DNA of 64,000 bases from an uncultured Prevotellaceae bacterium (GTDB lineage Bacteria > Bacteroidota > Bacteroidia > Bacteroidales > Bacteroidaceae), in assembly GCA_949295905.1 (NCBI GenBank), contig CASFNA010000007.1:46135-110134 (forward strand). The letters are read 5' to 3'. Positions within the stretch are counted from its first letter, which is position 1. Every line of letters starts with the position of its first letter. Below, in pieces: positions 25,152 through 33,269 of the stretch. The position numbers were made by a program, and so were the translations under genes. The notes below the pieces were generated by a model. That model saw only the letters and a program-made list of their open reading frames with translations. It had not been told where the DNA came from and did no database searches.

Positions 25152-25844
25152 ATGAAGAAAATCATAGTGGCCATAGACGGTTACTCGTCGTGCGGCAAGA
25201 GCACGATGGCCAAAGACCTTGCACGCGAAATCGGATACATCTACGTTGACACCGGCGCAATGTACCGCGCGGTGACGCTCTACGCCCTGCGCGGCGGCCT
25301 GTTCCGCCCCGACGGCACAATAAAGGAGGCCGAACTGGAGGCCTGCATGGGCAACATAGGCATATCGTTCAGGCTCAACCCTGCGACGGGCCGCCCCGAC
25401 ACGTACCTCAACGGGGAATGTGTTGAGCAGGAAATACGCTCGATGGAGGTGTCCGCCCACGTCAGCCCGGTGGCCGCCCTTCCCTTCGTAAGGCGCGCGC
25501 TCGTGGCGCAGCAGCAGGCCATGGGGCGCGAGAAGGGCATCGTGATGGACGGAAGAGACATCGGAACGGCCGTTTTCCCCGACGCCGAACTCAAGGTGTT
25601 TGTCACCGCATCGGCGGAAGTGCGCGCACAAAGGCGTTACGACGAGCTGAAGGCCAAGGGCATGGAGGCCGACTTTGACAGCATTTTGAAGAACGTGCAG
25701 GAGCGCGACTACATCGACTCCCACCGCGCCGTTGACCCCCTGCGGCGCGCCGACGACGCGCTGGAGCTTGACAACAGCAACATGACCATCGGGGAGCAGA
25801 AAGCCTGGCTCTTGCAGAAATACCGCGAAGCGGCGAGCAAGTAA
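25152..25844 (+). CDS. cmk: Cytidylate kinase
   Basis: A 230-residue (d)CMP kinase. P-loop [17 protein letters not shown] at residues 7-23, then [19 protein letters not shown], the substrate site [16 protein letters not shown] and lid [20 protein letters not shown]. Full length. Probably co-transcribed with porQ. A perfect 61-bp inverted repeat follows at 25905-26064. A Cmk-like paralogue with an atypical P-loop is at 1503-2132. Confidence 0.95.
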   Translation: MKKIIVAIDGYSSCGKSTMAKDLAREIGYIYVDTGAMYRAVTLYALRGGLFRPDGTIKEAELEACMGNIGISFRLNPATGRPDTYLNGECVEQEIRSMEVSAHVSPVAALPFVRRALVAQQQAMGREKGIVMDGRDIGTAVFPDAELKVFVTASAEVRAQRRYDELKAKGMEADFDSILKNVQERDYIDSHRAVDPLRRADDALELDNSNMTIGEQKAWLLQKYREAASK

Positions 25845-25904
25845 ATCACCAAAGGCGGTTCATCAGCAGTTCGAGTGTATGGCAGGTAAGCGTATTAGAC
25901 TTTT

Positions 25905-26064
25905 ACATCCTATTTTAATCCTGGCGGTCGGTAGCCGTCATTCCGCGCTCCGACGCGGAATCCAGTGTATGCAGCCTACACCTTTTTACGCCCTTTGTGT
26001 TTTCTGGATTCCGCGTCGGAGCGCGGAATGACGGCTACCGACCGCCAGGATTAAAATAGGATGT
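25905..26064. repeat. Perfect 61-bp inverted repeat with 38-nt loop
   Basis: Arm 25905-25965 (ACATCCTATTTTAATCCTGG ... CGCGGAATCCAG) is exactly the reverse complement of arm 26004-26064. Each arm also contains a smaller palindrome, ATTCCGCG-TCGGAG-CGCGGAAT, so the structure is nested. It lies downstream of cmk and before palindrome P4. Confidence 0.95.
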
Positions 26065-26129
26065 GTGCATGAAATGCAATCGCAAAGACAAAAGAAGATA
26101 CAGTAATCATATACACCTGAACTGAGGAT

Positions 26130-26250
26130 GAACGCCAAAGGCCATCTTTCGCATTGCGAAAGGCCGTCTTTCGTCCCCTAAAAGGCCGTCTTTTACACGC
26201 TAAAAGACGGCCTTTTATAATGCGCTGGATGACAGGCAGTTACGCCGACG
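26130..26250. repeat. AAAGGCCGTCTTT palindrome P4
   Basis: AAAGGCCATCTTTCGCATTG, GAAAGGCCGTCTTTCGTCC, TAAAAGGCCGTCTTTTACACG and TAAAAGACGGCCTTTT, then the flank GCTGGATGACAGGCAGTTAC. Confidence 0.88.
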
Positions 26251-26372
26251 GCAATCGTATGACAGAAAAAACATGAATATTTCACGCGGAAAGGCGTTGC
26301 CTTTTTGCGTTTTTTTGTACTTTTGCGAATGGTAAAACGCCGGTTGCCGGCGTACAATACATTGTGAACAAG

Positions 26373-27110
26373 ATGAAGATAGGACTTTTCATACCATGCT
26401 ACGTCGATGCCCTTTACCCCGAAGTGGGCGTCGCGGCATATAAGCTTCTCAAGCATTTGCAGGTAGACGTGACCTACCCCATGAACCAGACGTGCTGCGG
26501 TCAGCCCATGGCAAACGCCGGTTTCGAGCGGAAAGCCGTGCCCCTGGCCGAGCGTTACGACGACATGTTCAAGGAGTTCGACTACGTAGTGGCTCCTTCG
26601 GCAAGCTGCGCCGCCTTCATAAGGCTCAATTATCCGCGCCTGATGAAGGGCAAGCGACGGTGCGAAACGGCCGAGAAGACCATGGACATATGCGAGTTCC
26701 TGCACGACGTGCTGCGCGTAACGTCGCTGCCGGGAAAGTTTCCCCACAAGGTGAGCCTGCACAACTCGTGCCATGGTGTGCGCGAGCTCGGCCTCTCATC
26801 GCCATCGGAACGCAACATACCCAAGTTCAATAAAATAAAGGACTTGCTATCTCTCGTCGAAGGCATAACCGTCGTCGAGCCTGAACGCGTAGACGAATGC
26901 TGCGGCTTCGGCGGCATGTTCTCCATCGAAGAGCCTGCCGTGTCAACACGAATGGGCATCGACAAGCTGGAAAGGCACATCGCCACGGGCGCGGAATACG
27001 TCACCGGGCCTGACAGTTCGTGCCTGATGCACCTCGAAGGCGTGGCCCGCAGGCAGAAGAAAGACATAAAATTCATCCACGTTGTACAAATATTAGCGGC
27101 AGGACTATGA
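26373..27110 (+). CDS. lutA: LutA-type lactate-utilisation Fe-S subunit
   Basis: A 245-residue (Fe-S)-binding protein with two CCG domains, the LutA/LldE (YkgE) type, part of the non-flavin L-lactate oxidation complex LutABC. Cysteine motifs are visible in CCGQPMANAGF, PSASCAAF, HNSCHGVRELG, DECCGFGGMFSI and DSSCLMHLEG. I prefer the ATG at 26373 (MKIGLFIPCYVD) over a GTG three codons upstream. TACTTTTG near 26317 is the likely -7 box. It overlaps lutB by 4 nt. Confidence 0.9.
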   Translation: MKIGLFIPCYVDALYPEVGVAAYKLLKHLQVDVTYPMNQTCCGQPMANAGFERKAVPLAERYDDMFKEFDYVVAPSASCAAFIRLNYPRLMKGKRRCETAEKTMDICEFLHDVLRVTSLPGKFPHKVSLHNSCHGVRELGLSSPSERNIPKFNKIKDLLSLVEGITVVEPERVDECCGFGGMFSIEEPAVSTRMGIDKLERHIATGAEYVTGPDSSCLMHLEGVARRQKKDIKFIHVVQILAAGL

Positions 27111-28495
27111 GCACACTACATTCAAAAGCGGCACAACGCTTCCAGGAAACCAACAAGGACGCACGTTGGCACAACGACACTTTCTGGTCGCTTCGCGCCA
27201 AGCGCGACGACATGGCGCACGGACTTGACGAATGGGAGCAGCTGCGCGACGCGGCCAGCGCCATCAAGCGGCACACCGTAACGCATCTTGACCGCTACCT
27301 GGAGCAGTTCGCCGACAACGCAGAACGCAACGGCGTACACGTGCATTGGGCGAAAGACGCGGCGGAGTTCAACTCCACCGTGCTGTCAATACTACGCCAG
27401 CACGACGTAAAGAAGATGGTAAAGAGCAAGTCGATGCTGACCGAGGAGTGCGGCATGAACCCTTACCTTGAAAGCCACGGCATAGACGTGGTGGAGACAG
27501 ACCTCGGCGAACGCATACTGCAACTGATGCACAAGCAGCCCTGCCACATAGTAGTGCCTGCGGTACACATAAAGCAGGAGGAGGTGGGACGCCTCTTCGA
27601 AGAGAAGCTGGGGAGCGAGAAGGGCAACTACGACCCGACCTATCTTACCTACCAGGCACGCCTCAGCCTGCGCAACGAGTTCATGACTGCCGACGCTGGC
27701 ATGACCGGCGCCAACTTCGGAGTGGCCGAAACTGGCGACGTAGTGGTATGTACCAACGAGGGAAACGCCGACATGTCAACCTCCATGCCGCGGCTTCACA
27801 TCGTGGCGATGGGCTTGGAGAAGGTTGTGCCCGACTACCGTTCGCTGGCCGTGTTCCAACGTCTGCTGTGCCGGGCGGCCACGGGTCAGCCTACTACATC
27901 GTTCACGTCGCACTTCCGCAAGGCGCGGCCGGGCGCAGAGATGCACATCGTGCTCGTGGACAACGGCCGCACAAGCATCATCAGCCAGCCCGAACATTGG
28001 GAGACGCTGAAGTGCATACGCTGCGGCTCGTGCATGAACACGTGCCCCGTTTACCGCCGAAGCGGAGGCTACTCGTACACTTACTTTATACCCGGACCTA
28101 TCGGAATAAACCTCGGAATGCTGAAAGACAAGGTGCGCTATGCCGACAACGTGAGCGCCTGCACGCTGTGTTGCTCGTGCGACAACGTGTGCCCCGTAAA
28201 GGTAAACCTTTCCGAACAAATATACCGTTGGCGGCAAGGGCTTGACTCAATAGGCAAGGCCGACCCCGTGAAGAAGGCCATGTCGGTGGGCATGAAGTAT
28301 CTGTTCAACCATCCTCTGATGTACAACACCGCGCTGAAGTTCGCCCCGTTGGCCAACCACATGCCGCGCGCGCTGATGTACAACAAGCTGAACGGCTGGG
28401 GCTACGGCCACGAAATGCCCGTGTTCAGCAAGCAGCCGTTCCATGAGATAGCAAAAGACATGCTGAAAAACAACAGTAAAAAGGAGAAGCAATGA
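27107..28495 (+). CDS. lutB: LutB-type lactate-utilisation iron-sulfur protein
   Basis: A 462-residue protein of the LutB/LldF (YkgF) family: an LUD domain (residues ~60-290) then two 4Fe-4S clusters, CIRCGSCMNTCPVYRRSGG and CTLCCSCDNVCPVKV. The electron-transferring centre of the LutABC L-lactate oxidation complex in the cytosol. The ATG at 27107 overlaps the lutA stop (ATGA) and is the family start. It overlaps lutC by 4 nt. The operon points to growth on or production of lactate. Confidence 0.93.
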   Translation: MSTLHSKAAQRFQETNKDARWHNDTFWSLRAKRDDMAHGLDEWEQLRDAASAIKRHTVTHLDRYLEQFADNAERNGVHVHWAKDAAEFNSTVLSILRQHDVKKMVKSKSMLTEECGMNPYLESHGIDVVETDLGERILQLMHKQPCHIVVPAVHIKQEEVGRLFEEKLGSEKGNYDPTYLTYQARLSLRNEFMTADAGMTGANFGVAETGDVVVCTNEGNADMSTSMPRLHIVAMGLEKVVPDYRSLAVFQRLLCRAATGQPTTSFTSHFRKARPGAEMHIVLVDNGRTSIISQPEHWETLKCIRCGSCMNTCPVYRRSGGYSYTYFIPGPIGINLGMLKDKVRYADNVSACTLCCSCDNVCPVKVNLSEQIYRWRQGLDSIGKADPVKKAMSVGMKYLFNHPLMYNTALKFAPLANHMPRALMYNKLNGWGYGHEMPVFSKQPFHEIAKDMLKNNSKKEKQ

Positions 28496-29082
28496 GCACA
28501 AAGGAAGAAATACTGTCAACATACAGGCGCAACATGAACGTCAAGGAGCAGTACGACATGCCCGACCTTGACGCGCTGAAGGGCGTCGAATACGCCGACC
28601 CCGTAGCCCAGTTCGTCGCCATGAGCAAGGCCGTTGGCGGCGACGTGGTGACGCTTGAGCGCGGCGCAGACGTAAACGAGGCCATAGGGAAGGCGTACCC
28701 TGCGGCAAAGGTCTTCGCCAGCAACGTGCCGGGAATAACCATAGCGCAGCGCAATCCCGACACCGCAGGCTCGGCGCAGGAGCTTAACGGCACCGACGTA
28801 GGCATCGTGCAGGGCGAAATAGGCGTGGCCGAGAACGGCTGCGTGTGGGTTCCACAGACAATGAAGGAGCGCGCCGTATGCTTCATCTCCGAATATCTTG
28901 TCATACTGCTTAGCCGCAACAGCATCGTAAGTAACATGCACCAGGCATACAGCCGCGTGCGCATGACCGGCTACGGGTACGGCTGTTTCATCTCCGGCCC
29001 GTCCAAAACGGCCGACATAGCGCAGGCCCTCGTCATGGGGGCGCAGGCCGCGCGCGGCGTCACCGTCATCCTGACAGACTGA
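28492..29082 (+). CDS. lutC: LutC-type LUD domain protein
   Basis: A 196-residue LUD-domain protein (LutC/YkgG type), third subunit of the lactate-utilisation complex. Visible: GTDVGIVQGEIGVAENGCVW and FISGPSKTADIAQALVMGAQ, family-typical. It begins in the ATGA overlap with lutB. Palindrome P5 begins only a few bases after its stop and probably ends the operon. Confidence 0.9.
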   Translation: MSTKEEILSTYRRNMNVKEQYDMPDLDALKGVEYADPVAQFVAMSKAVGGDVVTLERGADVNEAIGKAYPAAKVFASNVPGITIAQRNPDTAGSAQELNGTDVGIVQGEIGVAENGCVWVPQTMKERAVCFISEYLVILLSRNSIVSNMHQAYSRVRMTGYGYGCFISGPSKTADIAQALVMGAQAARGVTVILTD

Positions 29083-29085
29083 CGC

Positions 29086-29225
29086 ATCCGACCCGTCGCT
29101 TTTCGAAATGCCGCCTTTTGGCTTGCAAAAGGCGGCATTTCGCGTTGTAAAACATGGCCTTTTGCACGCTAAAAGACGGCCTTTTGCAACGCCATTGGCA
29201 ACATGCTGTAACACAAGCAGTTACG
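29086..29225. repeat. AAAGGCCGTCTTT palindrome P5
   Basis: CGAAATGCCGCCTTTTGGC, GCAAAAGGCGGCATTTCGCG, GGCCTTTTGCACGCTAAAAG and ACGGCCTTTTGCAACGCC, then the flank TTGGCAACATGCTGTAAC. Directly downstream of lutC. Confidence 0.88.
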
Positions 29226-29275
29226 CAACGGGCTGAAATGCGTCCGCACACTACAGGCGTTTAGGCTCGTTTTAT

Positions 29276-29306
29276 TTTGCATTTCGCCCGAAAATCCATA
29301 TATTTG
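29276..29306 (+). promoter_or_regulatory. Promoter of the NMO/FabK-like gene
   Basis: TTTG, 19 nt, TATATTTG: a perfect -33/-7 pair, 38 nt before the ATG at 29344. Confidence 0.75.
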
Positions 29307-29343
29307 CGCACTGAATTACATTACATCTAAAAAACATTCAACT

Positions 29344-30285
29344 ATGAAAAAGAACAGAATAACGGAACTTTTCGGCATACAGTACCCTGTCGTGCAGGGC
29401 GGAATGGTGTGGTGCAGCGGCTGGCGGCTGGCCTCTGCGGTGAGCAACGCAGGCGGACTGGGCCTGCTCGGGGCTGGCTCCATGCACCCGGAGACGCTGG
29501 AGGAGCACATCGCCAAGATGCGCGAAGCCACCGACAAGCCCTGGGGTGTGAACGTTCCGCTGATGTACCCGGAAATAGACAGGCTGATGAAGCTCATCAT
29601 CGACAGCGGCGTGAAAATCGTTTTCACCTCGGCAGGCAGCCCCAAGAAGTTCACCCCGATGCTCCACGAGGCCGGGATTACCGTAGCCCACGTGGTGTCG
29701 AGCAGCAAGTTCGCACGCAAATGCGAGGAAGCCGGGGTTGACGCGGTGGTGGCCGAGGGCTTTGAGGCAGGCGGACACAACGGCCGCGAGGAGACTACCA
29801 CGATGACACTAATCCCCCAAGTGCGCCGCGCCACGGGCCTGCCGCTCATCGCCGCAGGCGGAATAGCGTCGGGCGAAGCCATGCTCGCCTCGATGGTTCT
29901 CGGTGCGGAAGGCGTACAGATAGGCACTCTCTTCGCCCTAACGGAGGAGAGTTCGGCCGCCGACGCGTTCAAACAGCGTTGCGTTTCGACGGAAGAAGGC
30001 GACACGATGCTGTGCCTTAAGAAGCTCGCCCCTACCCGATTAATCAAGAACTCGCTATATAACAAAGTGAAAGAGGCCGAGGACGGCGGAGCGTCCGCCG
30101 ACGAACTGCGTGCCATCTTAGGGCAGGCGGCATCGAAGCGCGGCATCTTCGAGGGCGACATCGACAGCGGAGAGCTTGAAATAGGGCAAGTGGCATCAGC
30201 CATAAAGAGCGTCAAACCCGTGGCCGAAGTAATGAAAGAGCTGATAGAAGGATTTGAAAGGGCGAAAGAAAACATAGGGAATTAA
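29344..30285 (+). CDS. Nitronate monooxygenase / FabK-like FMN enzyme
   Basis: A 313-residue TIM-barrel flavoprotein of the NMO family (2-nitropropane dioxygenase and FabK enoyl-ACP reductase share this fold). Visible: FGIQYPVVQGGMVWCSG, the FMN site AEGFEAGGHNGREETTTM, and PLIAAGGIASGEAMLASMVL followed by GAEGVQIGTLF. Whether it is an enoyl-ACP reductase or a nitronate detoxifier cannot be decided by eye. It has its own perfect promoter. The final residues GN and the stop lie in repeat W10. Confidence 0.85.
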   Translation: MKKNRITELFGIQYPVVQGGMVWCSGWRLASAVSNAGGLGLLGAGSMHPETLEEHIAKMREATDKPWGVNVPLMYPEIDRLMKLIIDSGVKIVFTSAGSPKKFTPMLHEAGITVAHVVSSSKFARKCEEAGVDAVVAEGFEAGGHNGREETTTMTLIPQVRRATGLPLIAAGGIASGEAMLASMVLGAEGVQIGTLFALTEESSAADAFKQRCVSTEEGDTMLCLKKLAPTRLIKNSLYNKVKEAEDGGASADELRAILGQAASKRGIFEGDIDSGELEIGQVASAIKSVKPVAEVMKELIEGFERAKENIGN

Positions 30286-30401
30286 GAATTAAGAGTTAAG
30301 AATTAAGAAAAACGGCTTTGTCGGTTGAAGTTGGATTAATTAAGTCCATATCAACCAGCAAAGCCGTTTTTCTTAATTCTTAACTCTTAATTCTTAATTT
30401 T
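30280..30401. repeat. Word-type inverted repeat W10 (AATTAAGAATTAAGAG words)
   Basis: Left arm GAATTAAGAATTAAGAGTTA then AGAATTAAG. Right arm CTTAATTCTTAACTCTTAAT then TCTTAATT. The centre is itself palindromic (AAAAACGGCTTTG ... CAAAGCCGTTTTT). It contains the stop codon of the NMO-like gene and could end both convergent transcripts. Confidence 0.9.
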
Positions 30402-30410
30402 AAAAACCAT

Positions 30411-31835
30411 CTATTTAAACCCCTTCTTCAGCCACTTGCCGCTGAAAAGGCGGATAAGAAAGACCGTTCCGCGCAGCGTAAGCTCGATAGCCATCGCCAT
30501 CCAGACACCGCGCAGGCCGTATGTTGGGGCGAGATGGGCGGCAAGCGTAAGGCGCACAAGCCACATTGTAGCAAGGTTCATGGTGGCCGGTATGAGGGTG
30601 TCTCCAGCCCCGAGGCACACGCTGTAAGTGACTATGGCGGCGGCGAACATGGGTTCTGCGAACGCCTCTATGCGCAAAGACTGCGAGCCGAGCAGGCGTA
30701 CATCGGCATCAGGGGTCATCACGCCTATCATCTCCGGCGCAAATATGTACATCACCATGCCCATGAACGCCATGACACCCATGCCCAAGAAAACCGTGCG
30801 GTAGGCGAAGCTGCGCGCCAGGCGGCTGCGGCCGGCGCCGATACTTTGGCCTACCAGCGTCGTGGCGGCGTCGCCGATGCCGTATCCGGGCATGTAGCAC
30901 AAGCTCTCGGCGGTGATTGCCAGCGTGTTGGCGGCTATGGCGATGTTGCCCAGTGGGGCGACAATCATCGTGCTTACGATTTGCGCTCCGCTCATCATCA
31001 TGTACTGCGCGCCCATCGGGAGGCTCACCTTGGCCGCGTTGCGCAGGTAATTCCACATAGGCGCAAACGACCATTTCTCATTCTTCAACGACAGTTCGGG
31101 CGACCTTACCGTAGCAAACCAGATAAGCATCACGCCCGTCACGGCATACGCCAAGGCCGTGCCGAGCGCCGCGCCGGGCACTCCCATGCCTGCGCCAGGT
31201 ATTGTAACATCAACGCCAAGCACCGTGGCAGGACGCGTCTCGTAGATAAGAAAGAAGTTGAAAACAACGTCAAGCAGGCACATCAGTATGCTCATGAAGC
31301 TCGGAATGCGCATATTGCCCGAGCATTTCAACATGCTTGACGACAAGATGCCCAGCTGATACACCGGCAAAGCGAGACAATATATGGTGAAATAAGCCGT
31401 GGCGTCGCCGCAGATATCCTCCCCTCCCCCAAGCCAACGGGGCAAAGGCCCGGCTATGGCTACGCATATTGACGTGAGGATGACGGTAAACAAGGCCGTA
31501 GCCATCAATCCCTGGCGGAACACCTGGCGCGCTTTCTCAAAGTCGTTGGCCCCGATAAAGTGGGCCACCTGCACCGAAAAGCCAAGCGCGGCGGCCGACG
31601 TAAGCCCTCCGAAAAGCCACGTTGTAGACTCCACAATGCCTATTGACGCCGACGCCCTTGCGCCGAGCGAGCCTACCATCGACGCGTCGATGTAGAACAT
31701 CATGATTGTAGTAAGCTGGGCGAGAATGGACGGAACGCTGAGCTGCACTATCAAATTGAGCTTCTGGCTGCCGCTCATCTCCTGTCCGTTGCGTATCATC
31801 GCCAGCAACGCATTATCCTTACTGCTTGAAAACAT
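30411..31835 (-). CDS. MATE family efflux transporter
   Basis: A 474-residue polytopic inner-membrane pump of the MatE family with about twelve hydrophobic segments. Visible: LIVQLSVPSILAQLTTIMMF in helix 1 and ASIGIVESTTWLFGGLTSAA. It differs clearly from the MATE at 52-1413, so it is not a recent duplicate. The nearest promoter found (32412-32442) would give a leader of nearly 580 nt containing palindrome P6. Substrate unknown. Confidence 0.92.
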   Translation of the reverse strand: MFSSSKDNALLAMIRNGQEMSGSQKLNLIVQLSVPSILAQLTTIMMFYIDASMVGSLGARASASIGIVESTTWLFGGLTSAAALGFSVQVAHFIGANDFEKARQVFRQGLMATALFTVILTSICVAIAGPLPRWLGGGEDICGDATAYFTIYCLALPVYQLGILSSSMLKCSGNMRIPSFMSILMCLLDVVFNFFLIYETRPATVLGVDVTIPGAGMGVPGAALGTALAYAVTGVMLIWFATVRSPELSLKNEKWSFAPMWNYLRNAAKVSLPMGAQYMMMSGAQIVSTMIVAPLGNIAIAANTLAITAESLCYMPGYGIGDAATTLVGQSIGAGRSRLARSFAYRTVFLGMGVMAFMGMVMYIFAPEMIGVMTPDADVRLLGSQSLRIEAFAEPMFAAAIVTYSVCLGAGDTLIPATMNLATMWLVRLTLAAHLAPTYGLRGVWMAMAIELTLRGTVFLIRLFSGKWLKKGFK

Positions 31836-31949
31836 GGTGCAAAATTACTACTTTTCAGGCAAACACCAACACGCCTGACGGCAAAAAACAAATCCACGCA
31901 AACGGCAACCGTAACACCGGCGGCAAGCCTGCCGCACGAAGGCCTGCCG

Positions 31950-32100
31950 CCGGCGCTTCTGCAAAAGGCGGCCTTTCGCATTGTAAAAGACAGTCAATCG
32001 CCGTGCAAAAGGTGGCCTTTTACAAGCTAAAAAACGGTCTTTTGCACGTCAAGAAACGGCTTTCGGCCAACTGCCTGACTGTCAAGCAGTTGGCCGAAGG
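31950..32100. repeat. AAAGGCCGTCTTT palindrome P6 with adjoining hairpin
   Basis: AAAAGGCGGCCTTTCGC, AAAAGGTGGCCTTTTAC and AAACGGTCTTTTGCACG words, followed by a strong hairpin CTTTCGGCCAACTGC/GCAGTTGGCCGAAGG at 32059-32100. It lies in the leader region of the MATE gene. Confidence 0.8.
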
Positions 32101-32109
32101 CAAAAAAAC

Positions 32110-32411
32110 GGCGAGAACTTTTACTCAAAGCTCCCACCTTTCTTATCAACATTAACCATGAAACTTTTTCTTTTGTAAAATCGGAGGCCGTGTCTTTATC
32201 TGCTTTCCCTCGCCCCCGAAACCTGTTGCTGTGATATACAGCAAACAGGGTTGTACATCTTGTCACCTAAATCAATCTTCTTACCTAAACCTATTGAAAA
32301 CTTTTTGCTGCGCCTCACGGCGTATTTGTCATCCTTCTTTCTTTCAATCTTTACCTTAACTTATAACTTAATACCTAACAAACTAACACCTATTGTTTTG
32401 TTTTGACGATG
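32110..32411 (-). other. Long leader of unknown content upstream of the MATE gene
   Basis: About 300 nt between the promoter at 32412-32442 and palindrome P6. One minus-strand frame is open for roughly 50 codons and reads a basic peptide containing SKKFSIGLGKKIDLGDKMYN and ending at a TAA near 32195, but it has no ATG (GTG at best) and no good ribosome-binding site. I see no known riboswitch motif. Confidence 0.35.
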
Positions 32412-32442
32412 CAAAGATACGACTGTTTGCGCACACAGCAAA
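32412..32442 (-). promoter_or_regulatory. Promoter reading toward the MATE gene
   Basis: On the minus strand TTTG, 19 nt, TATCTTTG, an exact match to the Bacteroidetes consensus. The next annotated start downstream is 31835. Confidence 0.75.
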
Positions 32443-32573
32443 GAAAAACGACCGTTTTTTGCATGGAAACGGCTTCTTTTTGACTTAGGTCAAAATAACC
32501 GTCCGCCAAACATTTTTTTGCTTCTGGCAATGTACACTATTACCAAAAACGCAGCAAGACAGTACCCACGACA

Positions 32574-32612
32574 ACAAAAAAGGCACGGAACAACGATGGT
32601 GTTCCGTGCCGT
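32574..32612 (-). terminator. Intrinsic terminator of the glyQS-FKBP operon
   Basis: On the minus strand GGCACGGAAC-loop-GTTCCGTGCC is followed by TTTTTTG: a 10-bp perfect stem, about 22 nt after the FKBP stop codon. Confidence 0.9.
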
Positions 32613-32633
32613 TCACATTATTATATATATGCT

Positions 32634-33269
32634 TTATTCTGTTATCCACACGCTTTCAACCGAACGCGTAGGGCCAAGAGAATCGCCGGCACGACAATAA
32701 GCAACAAGCGCGATATCGAATATCAACGTGCTGTAGCCCGGTATGCCGCTACTACCCGACGCACCATAGCCCAACCAGTAAGGTATGTACACACGCCAAT
32801 AATCGCCTATGTGCATATGCTGCAACGCTGTAGCGAAGCCGTCAACTACGCCTCCTACATACATGGCAGTAGGCAATGCCGTGGCCGGATTGTACTCTCC
32901 TCTATATGACTGGTCGAACACGTAACCGTCAACATACGACGTCGAAGGGATGAGCCGCCCTCGATAGTTCACCTTCACGGAGTCCGTGAACATGGGACAG
33001 CCGCTTCCTGTGCCCTCCTCAAGTACCTGCACGGCTATGTAGTCGTCATTGGTCGTGGGGATGGTGTCTTCCAGCGCATAGCTGAGAAACACCTTCCAAG
33101 AGCCGTCGGCGTTGGCCTTTGCCGTATTCAAGATACCGGCAAAGTAAGCCTCGTTGCGGTTTTTCCAGTCGGGAAACTCCTCAACGCTGTTGTCTTCCTC
33201 GCTGCACGAGGCTACGAGCAACGGCGCGAGAAACGCCAACAGCAGTAATATGATGTTGTATCTCTTCAT
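32634..33269 (-). CDS. FKBP-type peptidyl-prolyl isomerase-like lipoprotein
   Basis: A 211-residue lipoprotein. Signal peptide with lipobox LLVASCSEEDN (Cys ~22). An FKBP-type domain (residues ~80-205) is visible: YIAVQVLEEGTGSGCPMFTD, SVKVNYRGRLI, DGFATALQHMHIGDYWRVYI, PYWLGYGASG. It differs from canonical FKBPs by insertions around SYRGEYNPATALPTAMYVGG, so isomerase activity is not certain. The ATG follows the glyQS stop with no spacer, so the two are translationally linked. Likely attached to the inner face of the outer membrane. Confidence 0.85.
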   Translation of the reverse strand: MKRYNIILLLLAFLAPLLVASCSEEDNSVEEFPDWKNRNEAYFAGILNTAKANADGSWKVFLSYALEDTIPTTNDDYIAVQVLEEGTGSGCPMFTDSVKVNYRGRLIPSTSYVDGYVFDQSYRGEYNPATALPTAMYVGGVVDGFATALQHMHIGDYWRVYIPYWLGYGASGSSGIPGYSTLIFDIALVAYCRAGDSLGPTRSVESVWITE

